Of a stretch of 64,000 nt of DNA, positions 1-10,416 are shown piece after piece; within the stretch, counting starts at the first letter, position 1, and every line of letters begins with the position of its first letter. The translations under genes and the position numbers were made by a program. Source of the stretch: Pseudotabrizicola formosa (GTDB lineage: Bacteria > Pseudomonadota > Alphaproteobacteria > Rhodobacterales > Rhodobacteraceae); the NCBI RefSeq assembly GCF_002900965.1, contig NZ_PJOM01000001.1, forward strand, positions 62,001 through 126,000. Reading direction: 5' to 3'. The notes under the pieces were generated by a model. The model was not told the DNA's origin. It saw only the letters and a list, made by a program, of their open reading frames with translations, and did not search any database.

Positions 1-1
1 A

Positions 2-1189
2 GAGATGATCGACATCTGCGATTTCGCCGTCGGCCTGTCGCGTCAGCTCTATGGTCTGACGATTGCGACCGAACGCCCGGGGCATCGCATGATGGAAACC
101 TGGCATCCGCTGGGGGTAGTGGGCGTGATCTCGGCCTTCAACTTCCCGGTGGCGGTCTGGTCCTGGAACGCGGCGCTGGCGCTGGTCTGTGGCAACCCTG
201 TGGTCTGGAAACCCTCGGAGAAGACGCCGCTCACCGCGCTGGCCTCGCAGGCCATTCTGGACCGCGCGCTGGCCCGCTTCGGCGATGCGCCCGCAAATCT
301 GTCGCAGGTGATCATCGGCGGGCGCGAAACCGGCGCGGCCCTGGTGGATGATCCGCGGGTGGCGCTGGTCTCGGCCACCGGCTCCACCCGCATGGGGCGG
401 CAGGTCGGCCCCAAGGTCGCCGCGCGCTTTGGCCGGTCGATCCTGGAGCTGGGCGGCAACAATGCCGGTATCGTCTGCCCGTCGGCCGATCTGGACATGG
501 CGCTGCGGGCGATTGCCTTTGGCGCGATGGGCACCGCTGGCCAGCGCTGCACCACGATGCGGCGGCTCTTCGTGCATGACAGCGTGTATGATGCGCTGGT
601 GCCGCGCCTGATCAAGGCCTACGGCTCGGTTTCTGTCGGCAACCCGCTGACCACGCCATCGCTGGTGGGGCCGCTGGTGGACAAGTCTGCCTATGAGGCC
701 ATGCAGGCCGCACTGGTGGCAGCGCAGGCCGCCGGTGGCACGGTGCATGGCGGCACCCGCGTAACGGACGCCGGCCCCGAGGCAGCCTATTACGTCAGGC
801 CCGCGCTGGTAGAGATGCCCGCGCAAACCGGCCCGGTGTTCGAAGAAACCTTTGCGCCGATCCTTTATGTGATGCGCTACACCGACCTGCCCAGCGTGAT
901 CGAGGATCACAACGCGGTTGGCGCGGGCCTGTCATCTTCGATCTTCACCACCGACCTGCGCGAGAGTGAGCTGTTCCTGTCCGCCTCGGGCTCTGATTGC
1001 GGCATCGCCAATGTGAACATCGGCACCTCGGGCGCCGAAATCGGCGGGGCCTTTGGCGGCGAAAAGGAAACCGGCGGCGGGCGCGAAAGCGGCTCGGATG
1101 CCTGGAAAGCCTATATGCGCCGCGCCACCAACACCATCAATTATTCCCGCGCGCTGCCGCTGGCGCAAGGCGTGGTCTTTGACATCTGA
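2..1189 (+). CDS. amaB: L-piperidine-6-carboxylate / aminoadipate-semialdehyde dehydrogenase (ALDH7 family), 5'-truncated by window edge
   Basis: The frame is open from the first bases of the window, so the N-terminus lies outside; 395 codons are visible, against roughly 500 for the family. The fragment carries the aldehyde dehydrogenase active site: the glutamate in LELGGNNA (about residue 148 of the visible part) and the nucleophilic cysteine in GQRCTT (about 182), followed by the C-terminal FGGEKETGGGRESGSDAWKAYMRR-type region split here as GGEKETGGGRES and SDAWKAYMRR. GGNNA and GQRCTT are typical of the antiquitin/ALDH7 branch, which oxidises alpha-aminoadipate semialdehyde (or its cyclic form) with NAD in lysine catabolism. 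The gene converges on a hybrid kinase 26 bp away. The subfamily call is from motif memory; another ALDH substrate is possible. Confidence 0.85.
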   Translation, partial: EMIDICDFAVGLSRQLYGLTIATERPGHRMMETWHPLGVVGVISAFNFPVAVWSWNAALALVCGNPVVWKPSEKTPLTALASQAILDRALARFGDAPANLSQVIIGGRETGAALVDDPRVALVSATGSTRMGRQVGPKVAARFGRSILELGGNNAGIVCPSADLDMALRAIAFGAMGTAGQRCTTMRRLFVHDSVYDALVPRLIKAYGSVSVGNPLTTPSLVGPLVDKSAYEAMQAALVAAQAAGGTVHGGTRVTDAGPEAAYYVRPALVEMPAQTGPVFEETFAPILYVMRYTDLPSVIEDHNAVGAGLSSSIFTTDLRESELFLSASGSDCGIANVNIGTSGAEIGGAFGGEKETGGGRESGSDAWKAYMRRATNTINYSRALPLAQGVVFDI

Positions 1190-1215
1190 GCGCGCAAGGA
1201 CAGCAGGCGCAGCCC

Positions 1216-2751
1216 TCACCGGTCCTGTGCACTGGCCCGACCATCCTCGTCAGGGCCGGTGTCAGACAGGGCGCGCGTGATTTCCTCCAGCAAGACCGGC
1301 AAGCGGATCGGCTTGCTGGCATAGCCCTGCATGCCCATCTGCAGGCAGCGCTCCCGCTCTCCGCCCATCGCATTTGCGGTCAAGGCAACCACCCGCACCT
1401 GTGACCAGGGTTCCCCCGACCGGCGGATGGCCTGCAAGGTCGCGGCACCATCCATCACCGGCATCTGCATGTCGAGCAGAACCAGATCAACCGCGCATTC
1501 GGCCAGAACGGCCAGACACTCAAGGCCGCCCGCGGCCTCATGGCAGATGGCGCCCAAGGGCGTCAGAAGGCCGCCAGCCACGCGGCGGTTTACCGCGCTG
1601 TCATCCACCACAAGAATGGAAATGCCCTGCAAGTCGCGCCGCGCAAAGGTTTTTTGCGACTCTGCCTCGATCTGTGATGCAGCAGCCGGCGCAACCCTTT
1701 GCGCAAGGAACCGGAAGACAAAGGACGATCCCGCCCCGGGGGCAGAGGTGACGCTGATATCGCCACCCATCATCCGCGCCAGCCGGCGCGAAATGGCCAG
1801 CCCCAGACCCGTACCACCATAGTCCTTGACTGTGGTCGCTTCCGCCTGGGTAAAGGCCTCAAACAGCCGCTTTTGCGCCAGCGGATCAATGCCGATCCCG
1901 GTATCCGTTACGGTCAGCACCACCTCTGTCTGCCCGTCGTCCAGCAGGGTGGTGGACAAGGTGACCGCAATTGTGCCGCCTGTGGTGAACTTGACCGCAT
2001 TGGACACCAGATTGCCCAGACATTGCCGGACCCGCACAGAATCGTACAGCAACCGTTCGGGCGTGCCGGGCGCAGCGGCAAAGGTCAGCGCGGTGCCGTT
2101 CTCTGTGGCCCTTGCCTGAAACAGCGCAACCGTGTCTTCAAGGGATTTGATCAGCGCATGAGGCGCAGGCTGAAGATCCATCCGCCCGGCCTCGATCCGC
2201 GACAGATCAAGGATATCGTCGATCAACGACATCAGCATGTCACCGGAAACCCGGATCAGCCGCAGGTTTTCGCGCTGGCTCTGTGTCAGCTCAGTCGCGT
2301 CCAGCACCTGGACCATCCCCAGCACGCCGTTCATCGGTGTCCGGATTTCATGACTGATGTTTGCCAGAAACTCTGATTTTGCCCGGCTCGCCAATGTGGC
2401 CTGCGTCAAGGCATCGTTCAGCTTGCGCTGGGCGCCATTCAGGCGCCGCATGATCGTATCTGCATAAAGCACGGCGGGCACGGCAATGATCAATGACACG
2501 ATCAAAGAGATCACGACCACAATCCGGTAGAAATTTGCCTGCGGGTAGGGGCCCAGCATCGGTTCAAGCACAACCGCCAGCGACAGCGATAACAGCAGGC
2601 TGCAAGCGACGATTGACGCCACCAGAGTGGCGTTCAGACGACGGGCACTGATGCCTTCGGTCAGCCGCAGAAAATGGTCAAGCAGGCGGGCACGCCGCCC
2701 AGCGTGGTCTCGGATGCTGTTCAAGGGCCGTGGGGACTTAGGCTTGGTCAT
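1216..2751 (-). CDS. hybrid sensor histidine kinase with C-terminal receiver domain
   Basis: A 511-residue membrane-bound hybrid kinase. Two hydrophobic segments (about 41-63 and 76-97) enclose only a very short loop, so there is no real periplasmic sensor domain. Next come a HisKA domain with the phospho-accepting His134 in SHEIRTP, an HATPase with N box (NLVSNAVKFT, ~247-256), G1 (DTGIGI) and G2 (GGTGLGL), and a receiver domain from about 375 to 500 with acidic pair VVDD and phospho-acceptor Asp427 in LLDMQMP, plus the ALTA and SKP switch residues. The architecture His-Asp without its own Hpt suggests that phosphate moves on through a separate Hpt protein, and one is encoded at 47371-47697. 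No cognate response regulator is adjacent. The input signal is unknown. Confidence 0.9.
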   Translation of the reverse strand: MTKPKSPRPLNSIRDHAGRRARLLDHFLRLTEGISARRLNATLVASIVACSLLLSLSLAVVLEPMLGPYPQANFYRIVVVISLIVSLIIAVPAVLYADTIMRRLNGAQRKLNDALTQATLASRAKSEFLANISHEIRTPMNGVLGMVQVLDATELTQSQRENLRLIRVSGDMLMSLIDDILDLSRIEAGRMDLQPAPHALIKSLEDTVALFQARATENGTALTFAAAPGTPERLLYDSVRVRQCLGNLVSNAVKFTTGGTIAVTLSTTLLDDGQTEVVLTVTDTGIGIDPLAQKRLFEAFTQAEATTVKDYGGTGLGLAISRRLARMMGGDISVTSAPGAGSSFVFRFLAQRVAPAAASQIEAESQKTFARRDLQGISILVVDDSAVNRRVAGGLLTPLGAICHEAAGGLECLAVLAECAVDLVLLDMQMPVMDGAATLQAIRRSGEPWSQVRVVALTANAMGGERERCLQMGMQGYASKPIRLPVLLEEITRALSDTGPDEDGRASAQDR

Positions 2752-2868
2752 TTTCGCTGCTGTGCTTTCTTGCCCCGGTTTTAATCCATACGTTGAATCG
2801 ACGGGCGCGTGAAACCAATAAAGCGATCAATTTTGGCGGTGTGCAATCGCGGCTAAAGTCGTGCTGAG

Positions 2869-2934
2869 GCCGGCGCTACTTGCGCGGCAGGCCGGCGCTA
2901 CTTGCGCGGCAGGCCGGCGCTATTTGCGCGGCAT
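2869..2934. repeat. three tandem copies of a 22-bp GC-rich unit
   Basis: Positions 2869-2890, 2891-2912 and 2913-2934 carry the same 22-bp unit, which starts GCCGGCGCTACT and ends TGCGCGGCAG. Copies 1 and 2 are identical; copy 3 has one internal C-to-T change (at 2922) and a different last base. The array sits in the divergent gap between the hybrid kinase start (2751) and the DUF1403 gene start (2972). Two helical turns per unit would suit a protein bound on one DNA face, but that is inference. Confidence 0.9.
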
Positions 2935-2971
2935 GCTTGCCCAAAGCGCCGGACTGATCTAGCCTTCTTGC

Positions 2972-3862
2972 ATGAAGCCTGTTCCCCCTCCACCGCAACC
3001 AGCCCTTTCGCCTCTGCCGGTGATGCCGGGGTGGATCGCACTGGGGCGGGCAGAATCGGTCGAAGACCTGGCCTTTTTGTCCGGAGCGGCGCTGGCGCAC
3101 GTGCATGGGGCAATCCTTCGCCCCGATATCCCCCAGGCCCTGTGGCGCGCCCGGCTGGCACTGGCGGCGGCAGAGGTTTGCGTGCGGATGGCCGGGCGGC
3201 CAGAGCGTGCCGGGGCGCTGCGCGACGCCTTGTATCTGACCCGTCCCGGCGATCAGCCCGGTCCGGCGGGGGAGGTGTTTGGCCAGTGGCTGCGGGCGAC
3301 AGAACGGCCCGTCTCGGTGGCGGCCCTGTCGCGCGCCCTGCCCAAGGTTCCAGCCGACCGGATCGCAAAGCTGCTGGGCTCGTCTCAGGGGTCGCCGGTC
3401 TCTCGCGCCGCTGCGGTGATTCAGACAGTGCTGGCAGAGAGCCCGCGTTCGGAAACACCTGCGCTCATTCTGGGGGAGGCGGTGCTGGCACAGGCTCTGG
3501 GTTGGTCGCATCTGTTGCCCCTGCTGGCGGCAGGGCTGGCGCCGCGCGATCTGCGCCAGACCGATGCGGCGCTGCGGCTGGCCTGCCACCGGGCGGTCAT
3601 TGCTGCGGCCCGACCGGCCCTGCAAATGGCGGCGGATCTGGGGCGCAAGGCCGACAGGTTGCATGCGGTCGCGCCCAAGCTGAGGGCCAAGGGTGCCACG
3701 CAGGCGGTTGACCTGTTCCTGACCCGTGATGCCCTGACCGCGCCCGCGCTGGTCCCCATCTTGTCGGACCGCGCGGCACGGCGGCTCTGCGACCGTCTGG
3801 TTCTGCTCGGGGCGGTGCGCGAACTGACCGGGCGCGACACGTTCCGTCTGTACGGCCTATAG
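2972..3862 (+). CDS. DUF1403 family protein
   Basis: A 296-residue soluble, alanine/leucine/arginine-rich, largely helical protein with no signal peptide or membrane segment. The overall sequence (start MKPVPPPPQP, middle ILGEAVLAQALGW, end LVLLGAVRELTGRDTF) matches what I know of DUF1403, a family of about 300 residues found in rhizobia and Rhodobacterales. No catalytic motif is visible and the molecular function is not known. It is followed after 2 bp by an scpB-like gene, so the two are almost certainly co-transcribed and probably act together; this points towards chromosome or plasmid segregation as an inference from context only. The 22-bp repeat array lies 38 bp upstream and may control the pair. 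Confidence 0.75.
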   Translation: MKPVPPPPQPALSPLPVMPGWIALGRAESVEDLAFLSGAALAHVHGAILRPDIPQALWRARLALAAAEVCVRMAGRPERAGALRDALYLTRPGDQPGPAGEVFGQWLRATERPVSVAALSRALPKVPADRIAKLLGSSQGSPVSRAAAVIQTVLAESPRSETPALILGEAVLAQALGWSHLLPLLAAGLAPRDLRQTDAALRLACHRAVIAAARPALQMAADLGRKADRLHAVAPKLRAKGATQAVDLFLTRDALTAPALVPILSDRAARRLCDRLVLLGAVRELTGRDTFRLYGL

Positions 3863-3864
3863 AA

Positions 3865-4446
3865 GTGTCGGGGCGTGAACCCTCTGCCTTTGATGCGGAA
3901 CTGGCTGATCTGCCGGCCGATCTGCGCTGGCGCCACTGGATGCGGCGGATAGAGGCGGTGCTCTTTGCCAGTGCTGCGCCGGTGCCGCGCGAAGATCTTG
4001 CGCGGGTCGTGGGCAGGGAGGCAAGTCTGGACATGCTGATTGCAGATCTGGCGGCAGATCTGGAAGATCGGCCCTATACCGTGGCGCGGGTGGGAGTGGG
4101 CTGGGTGCTGCGCACCCGCCCGGCTTTCGCGCAGGCCATCCGCACGGCCGCGGATGTCACGCCTCAGGCGCTGAACCTTGATGCCTTCGACACCGCCGTA
4201 CTTGCGGCCATCGCCTATCATCAGCCCATCACCCGCGACGGGCTGCGCGAGATTTTTGGCAAGGACATCAGCCGCGATCTGATCGGCCGCCTGTTCGACC
4301 GCGCCCTGATCGCCGCGGGCCCGCGCGCGCCGCGCCGGGGCGCGCCTTACACCTTTGTGACCACAGATGCTTTCCTGGCCGCCTTCGGGCTGGAAAGCCT
4401 CGCCGACCTGCCGGATGCCGAGCAGTTGCGGGATGCGACAGGTTAG
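3865..4446 (+). CDS. ScpB-like condensin subunit (accessory copy)
   Basis: A 193-residue protein starting at GTG two bases after the DUF1403 stop. Two winged-helix-like halves are visible: residues ~25-85 (IEAVLFASAAPVPREDLARV) and ~105-180 (DTAVLAAIAYHQPITRDGLREIFGKDIS, then LIGRLFDRALI and APYTFVTTDAFLAAFGL). These are the hallmarks of ScpB, the dimeric kite subunit that binds ScpA in the SMC-ScpAB complex. No scpA lies beside it, unlike the canonical scpA-scpB arrangement, so I take it to be a second, accessory copy dedicated to the DUF1403 system. Whether it still binds the chromosomal ScpA is not visible from sequence. Confidence 0.8.
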   Translation: MSGREPSAFDAELADLPADLRWRHWMRRIEAVLFASAAPVPREDLARVVGREASLDMLIADLAADLEDRPYTVARVGVGWVLRTRPAFAQAIRTAADVTPQALNLDAFDTAVLAAIAYHQPITRDGLREIFGKDISRDLIGRLFDRALIAAGPRAPRRGAPYTFVTTDAFLAAFGLESLADLPDAEQLRDATG

Positions 4447-4547
4447 GCCGCACAGGGTGCCTCGGTCACACAGCACCGGAGGGCGGTGAAGAGGCGCCGG
4501 GGCTGCCCTGCAGGTGCGGTCGCATCACCTCGGTCCGACATGAAAGT

Positions 4548-4578
4548 GCCGGGCCTGTGTCTTAGCACAGCACCCGGC
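4548..4578. terminator. hairpin between convergent scpB-like gene and small gene
   Basis: The arms GCCGGGCCTGTG and CACAGCACCCGGC pair imperfectly around a short loop, with two perfect blocks (GCCGGG/CCCGGC and CTGTG/CACAG). It lies between the 3' ends of two convergent genes, as expected of a bidirectional terminator. A U tract is poor on both strands, so this is tentative. Confidence 0.35.
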
Positions 4579-4615
4579 ATGTCATCCGGCCCAGGCGGGG
4601 GCCCTGAAGTCTGTC

Positions 4616-4780
4616 TCAGAGTTTCGCAGGCACATCCGTTTCGTCGGACGCATCCTCTTTCGCCACGGCGGCAGGGCGCGCCCCCATGGAAAACCGCTTC
4701 CACTTGCGGATGTTCGGATTTGCAGGCTTGCTCAGAAATTCGGTCAGGTCGAACGGGGTTTTTTGCGGGGAATATCCCAT
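4616..4780 (-). CDS. small conserved-looking protein of unknown function (54 aa)
   Basis: This 54-codon frame starts at ATG (4780-4778) with AGGAG seven to eleven bases upstream, a very good ribosome binding site, and ends at TGA (4618-4616). The product begins MGYSPQKTPFDLTEFL and continues with SKPANPNIRKWKRFSMGARP and a charged tail ending ETDVPAKL. It is hydrophilic, without signal peptide or membrane span. The first part, proline-phenylalanine rich followed by a basic patch (IRKWKR), looks like a short peptide that docks on a partner or nucleic acid. It stands alone on the minus strand between the scpB-like gene and gyrB. I do not recognise a family; the case for a real gene is the start signal and sensible composition. 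Confidence 0.6.
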   Translation of the reverse strand: MGYSPQKTPFDLTEFLSKPANPNIRKWKRFSMGARPAAVAKEDASDETDVPAKL

Positions 4781-4953
4781 GATAGGCTCCTGTCAGGCTG
4801 GATTCGGTTGGAAACCGGCCGGGACAGAGCCTGCCATGAAACGGCACACAAGGGATGTGCAGCTTATTTCAAGATGGGGGCCCGGCAGCCGGTAAACCAG
4901 TGCCAGATCTGAACAATCGCCCAAGCCAAGGGGAAGGCCCGGAACTTTCTGCG

Positions 4954-4977
4954 CCGCCCCGTCGCAAAACGGGGCGG
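4954..4977 (-). terminator. hairpin just downstream of gyrB
   Basis: A perfect 9-bp stem (CCGCCCCGT / ACGGGGCGG) with a 6-base loop ends 6 bp past the gyrB stop codon. The position fits a transcription terminator for gyrB, although the minus strand beyond it has no long U run. Confidence 0.5.
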
Positions 4978-4983
4978 ACCGGG

Positions 4984-7437
<2,454 letters not shown>

Positions 7438-7515
7438 TCATGAACCCCAAATAATGTGCGCGACTTATACCGCCGGGGGGCGGGAATGTCACCCCTCAGA
7501 CACAAGATTTGGGGG

Positions 7516-8136
7516 TCAGGTAAAGGGAATCACGCAACCAACCGCAATCAGCAAAACCCCCGAGACGATGTTCAGTCGCTGCAGGGCTGCGGGGCTTTGC
7601 AACACCCGCCGCGCGCGGTCCAGAAACAGCGCAAGACCCAGATTGCCCAGCATGGGAACCACCGCCGAAATCAGCAAGATCGCCACAATATCCCAGCCCG
7701 TCACCCGGCTCAGATCAAAGAACCCCGGCAGAAATCCCATGTAGAACAGAATGGCCTTCGGATTGCCGATCACCGCCGCCAGCCCCACCGAAAACCCGGC
7801 CCAGACCCCGGGGCGCGTCATCCGGCTCTCCACCCCCGGCACCGCCGCCGGCTTGCGCAGCAGCAGCACCCCCATCACGATGAAGACCCCCGCCGCAATC
7901 CAGCGCATGACCTCGAGCAGATCGCCATAAAGCGACAACACCCAGGCCAGCCCCAGAATGGCGCAGAGCGGCCAGATCAGGTCTCCCAGCGCCACCCCAA
8001 CCGCCAGCGGCCAGGCCCCCGCCATCCCGCCTGACAGCGCCCGCGCGGTCAGCGCCACCCAGACCGGGCCGGGGATTACCCACAACCCGGCCATGGCCAG
8101 CGCATACAGCGCCAGTTGATGCAGCGTCACCGTCAT
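7516..8136 (-). CDS. LysE/RhtB family amino-acid exporter
   Basis: A 206-residue membrane protein with about six hydrophobic segments (near 10-30, 40-62, 72-92, 112-135, 147-170 and 185-205). The LysE/RhtB signature is present: a proline-rich first helix (LWVIPGPVWVALTARALSGG) and the central GNPKAILFYMGFLPGFF. Members export amino acids or homoserine-type metabolites with proton motive force; the substrate here cannot be read from sequence. Its ATG overlaps the recF stop as ATGA, so it is translationally coupled to recF. An exporter inside the dnaA-dnaN-recF-gyrB run has no obvious link to replication. Confidence 0.88.
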   Translation of the reverse strand: MTVTLHQLALYALAMAGLWVIPGPVWVALTARALSGGMAGAWPLAVGVALGDLIWPLCAILGLAWVLSLYGDLLEVMRWIAAGVFIVMGVLLLRKPAAVPGVESRMTRPGVWAGFSVGLAAVIGNPKAILFYMGFLPGFFDLSRVTGWDIVAILLISAVVPMLGNLGLALFLDRARRVLQSPAALQRLNIVSGVLLIAVGCVIPFT

Positions 8137-9221
8137 CCCCGAACCTCCGATCGGCCGCCCGCTTCGGTCACGGCCAAATGCTGCGCCCGACCGCCCAAAG
8201 CCTCAAACAAGCCCGGTTCTGTCCCGGTCATGATCGCCTGGGCCCCCAGCGCGCAGATCTCATCATAAAGCGCCGCCCGCCGCGCCGCGTCCAGATGCGC
8301 CGCCACCTCGTCCAGCAACACCACCGGGGCCCGCCCCAGATCGGCGGCCAGCGCCCGCGCATTGGCAAGGATCAGCGAAATCAGCAAGGCCTTCTGTTCC
8401 CCGGTCGAACATTGCGCCGCAGCCACGCCCTTGGCCGCGTAAACCGCCGCCAGATCCACCCGGTGCGGCCCTTGCAAGCTGCGCCCTGCCGCCATGTCGC
8501 GTGCGCGTGCCCTGGCCAGCACCTCCGCCAGGTCGTCATAGCGCCCCTCGGGATGCAGCAGTGCCAGATCGGCCTGCGGAAAGGCGGTTTGCGCGCCATC
8601 CTGCGCCAGCGTCAGCCGCGCCAGCGCCGCCGCCCGGTTGGCATCGATCAGCGCCGCCGCCTCGGCCATCCGTGCTTCGATCACCCCGTACCAATGGGCG
8701 TCGCGGACCTGATCCTTCAGCAGCCGATTGCGCTCGCGCATCGCCTTGTCATAGGCCAGAACCGCTTCGCCATGCTCCGGCGTGAAACTGAGCGTCATCC
8801 GGTCCAGAAACCGCCGCCGTCCTTCCGCCGCCTCGATCCACAGCCGGTCCATCGCAGGCACCAGCCACAGAATGCGCAGCACCCGCCCCAGCATGGCCTG
8901 CGTCGCCGCCTTGCCATCAATCCGCACCACCCGTGCATCGGTGCTTTCGGCAAAGGTCACCACCTCATGCGGCGCGTCCAGCCCATCGACCTGCGCGGAA
9001 ATCTTCCAGCCAATCGCCTCCGGCCGCCGCGCCAGCTCTTCGGCCCCTGCGCGTCGCAACCCACGTCCGGGCGACAGCAAGGACACCGCTTCCAGAATAT
9101 TGGTCTTGCCTGCCCCGTTCGGCCCATGCACAGCCACAGGCCGCCCGTCAAAGGCCAGCCGCGTCAGGCCGTGGCTGCGAAACTGCGACAGCACCAGCGA
9201 TGTTATGGCCAAGCCGCCCAA
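8133..9221 (-). CDS. recF: DNA replication and repair protein RecF
   Basis: A 362-residue RecF with Walker A (GPNGAGKTN, ~34-42), the SMC-like signature (STGEQKALL) and Walker B (VVLLDEVAAHLD). RecF loads RecA at gaps through RecOR. In-frame stops lie directly upstream, so initiation must use TTG: the TTG at 9221 has GAGGG six bases before it and is preferred to the second TTG three codons on. It lies downstream of dnaN as in many bacteria, and its stop overlaps the start of the exporter gene. Confidence 0.95.
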   Translation of the reverse strand: MGGLAITSLVLSQFRSHGLTRLAFDGRPVAVHGPNGAGKTNILEAVSLLSPGRGLRRAGAEELARRPEAIGWKISAQVDGLDAPHEVVTFAESTDARVVRIDGKAATQAMLGRVLRILWLVPAMDRLWIEAAEGRRRFLDRMTLSFTPEHGEAVLAYDKAMRERNRLLKDQVRDAHWYGVIEARMAEAAALIDANRAAALARLTLAQDGAQTAFPQADLALLHPEGRYDDLAEVLARARARDMAAGRSLQGPHRVDLAAVYAAKGVAAAQCSTGEQKALLISLILANARALAADLGRAPVVLLDEVAAHLDAARRAALYDEICALGAQAIMTGTEPGLFEALGGRAQHLAVTEAGGRSEVRG

Positions 9222-9252
9222 CCGCCGCCCTCATTATCTGTTCTTAAATATC

Positions 9253-9286
9253 CCGGGGGTCCGGGGGTCCGGGGGCTGGCCCCCGG
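9253..9286. terminator. GC-rich 8-bp repeats and hairpin between dnaN and recF
   Basis: Three 8-bp units (CCGGGGGT, CCGGGGGT, CCGGGGGC) run from 9253 to 9276, and the last one folds with CCCCCGG at 9280-9286 around a CTGG loop. On the minus strand the hairpin follows the dnaN stop and is followed by GGGATATTT. It could act as an attenuator or stabiliser between dnaN and recF. I recall similar CCCGGGATATTT-type intergenic elements in Rhodobacterales; that is memory, not a search result. Confidence 0.5.
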
Positions 9287-9297
9287 TCAGACGCCCA

Positions 9298-10416
9298 TTA
9301 CACGCGCATCGGCATGACGACATAGATCGCGCTGGTATCATTTCCCTCACGCATCAAGGTCGGATCGCCCGAGGAGTTGAACAGAAACACCGCATTTTCC
9401 CGGTCCACCTGGCTCGCGATTTCCAGCAGATACTTGGCGTTGAAGCCAATCTCCAGCCGCTCGTCACTATAGGCCACCGCCAGCTCCTCCTCGGCCGCGC
9501 CCGAATCCGGGGCGTTGACCGACAGGATCAGCCGGTCTTCATCCAGAGCGAGCTTGACCGCGCGGCTGCGCTCGCTCGACACGGTGGCCACGCGGTCCAC
9601 GGCCTTGGCAAATTCGGACGCATCCACTTCCAGCCGCCGCGTGTTTCCGGTCGGGATGACGCGGGTGTAATCCGGGAAGGTGCCGTCGATTACCTTCGAG
9701 GTCAGGGTTATGGCGGGGGTAGCAAAGCGGATCTTCGTTTCCGACACGGAAACCGCAATCGTCGCCTCATCATCATCCAGCAGCTTGCGCAACTCGTTCA
9801 CGGTCTTGCGCGGCACGATCACGCCCGGCATGCCCGTGGCCCCGTCTGGCAAGGCGGCATCAATCCGGGCCAGTCGGTGCCCGTCGGTCGCCACGGCGCG
9901 CAGCACCGGCCCGTCTTCGCTGGTCGAGACATGCAGATACACGCCGTTCAGGTAATAACGGGTCTCTTCGGTGGAAATCGCGAACTTCGCCTTGTCGAAC
10001 AACCGGCGCAGGGCCGGGGCCGGGGCCGAGAAGTTTGAGGAATATTCCGAGGTCGCCATCACCGGAAAATCTTCTTTCGGCAATGTCGCCAGACTGAATG
10101 ACGACCGCCCCGCCATGATCGACAACCGGCCAGAGGCCGGGTCTTCGGTCAGGTTCACCAGCGCCCCATCGGGCAGCTTGCGCACAATCTCATGCAGCAT
10201 CACCGCCGAAACGGTGGTGGCGCCGGGGCGTTCCACCATGGCGGGGGCGCGGTCCACCACCTCGATGTCCAGATCGGTGGCGCGGAACGAGATCTGCGCC
10301 CCTTCGGCCTCGATCAGCACATTGGCCAGGATCGGAATGGTGTTGCGCCGTTCCACCACAGACTGGGCCTGCGCAAGGGCCTTGAGCAGTGTGCCGCGTT
10401 CAATCGAAAGCTTCAT
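9298..10416 (-). CDS. dnaN: DNA polymerase III sliding clamp (beta subunit)
   Basis: A 372-residue beta clamp, the usual length, starting MKLSIERGTLLKAL and ending ALYVVMPMRV-like (AIYVVMPMRV), the conserved DnaN C-terminus that helps form the protein-binding pocket. Three repeated clamp domains fill the length. The frame stays open 18 codons upstream, but the family start and a GGAAG ribosome binding site right before the ATG at 10416 fix the start there. The ring keeps polymerase III on DNA and binds DnaE, and is the likely platform for the mutasome proteins encoded at 52-57 kb. It is preceded by dnaA at 230 bp. Confidence 0.97.
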   Translation of the reverse strand: MKLSIERGTLLKALAQAQSVVERRNTIPILANVLIEAEGAQISFRATDLDIEVVDRAPAMVERPGATTVSAVMLHEIVRKLPDGALVNLTEDPASGRLSIMAGRSSFSLATLPKEDFPVMATSEYSSNFSAPAPALRRLFDKAKFAISTEETRYYLNGVYLHVSTSEDGPVLRAVATDGHRLARIDAALPDGATGMPGVIVPRKTVNELRKLLDDDEATIAVSVSETKIRFATPAITLTSKVIDGTFPDYTRVIPTGNTRRLEVDASEFAKAVDRVATVSSERSRAVKLALDEDRLILSVNAPDSGAAEEELAVAYSDERLEIGFNAKYLLEIASQVDRENAVFLFNSSGDPTLMREGNDTSAIYVVMPMRV

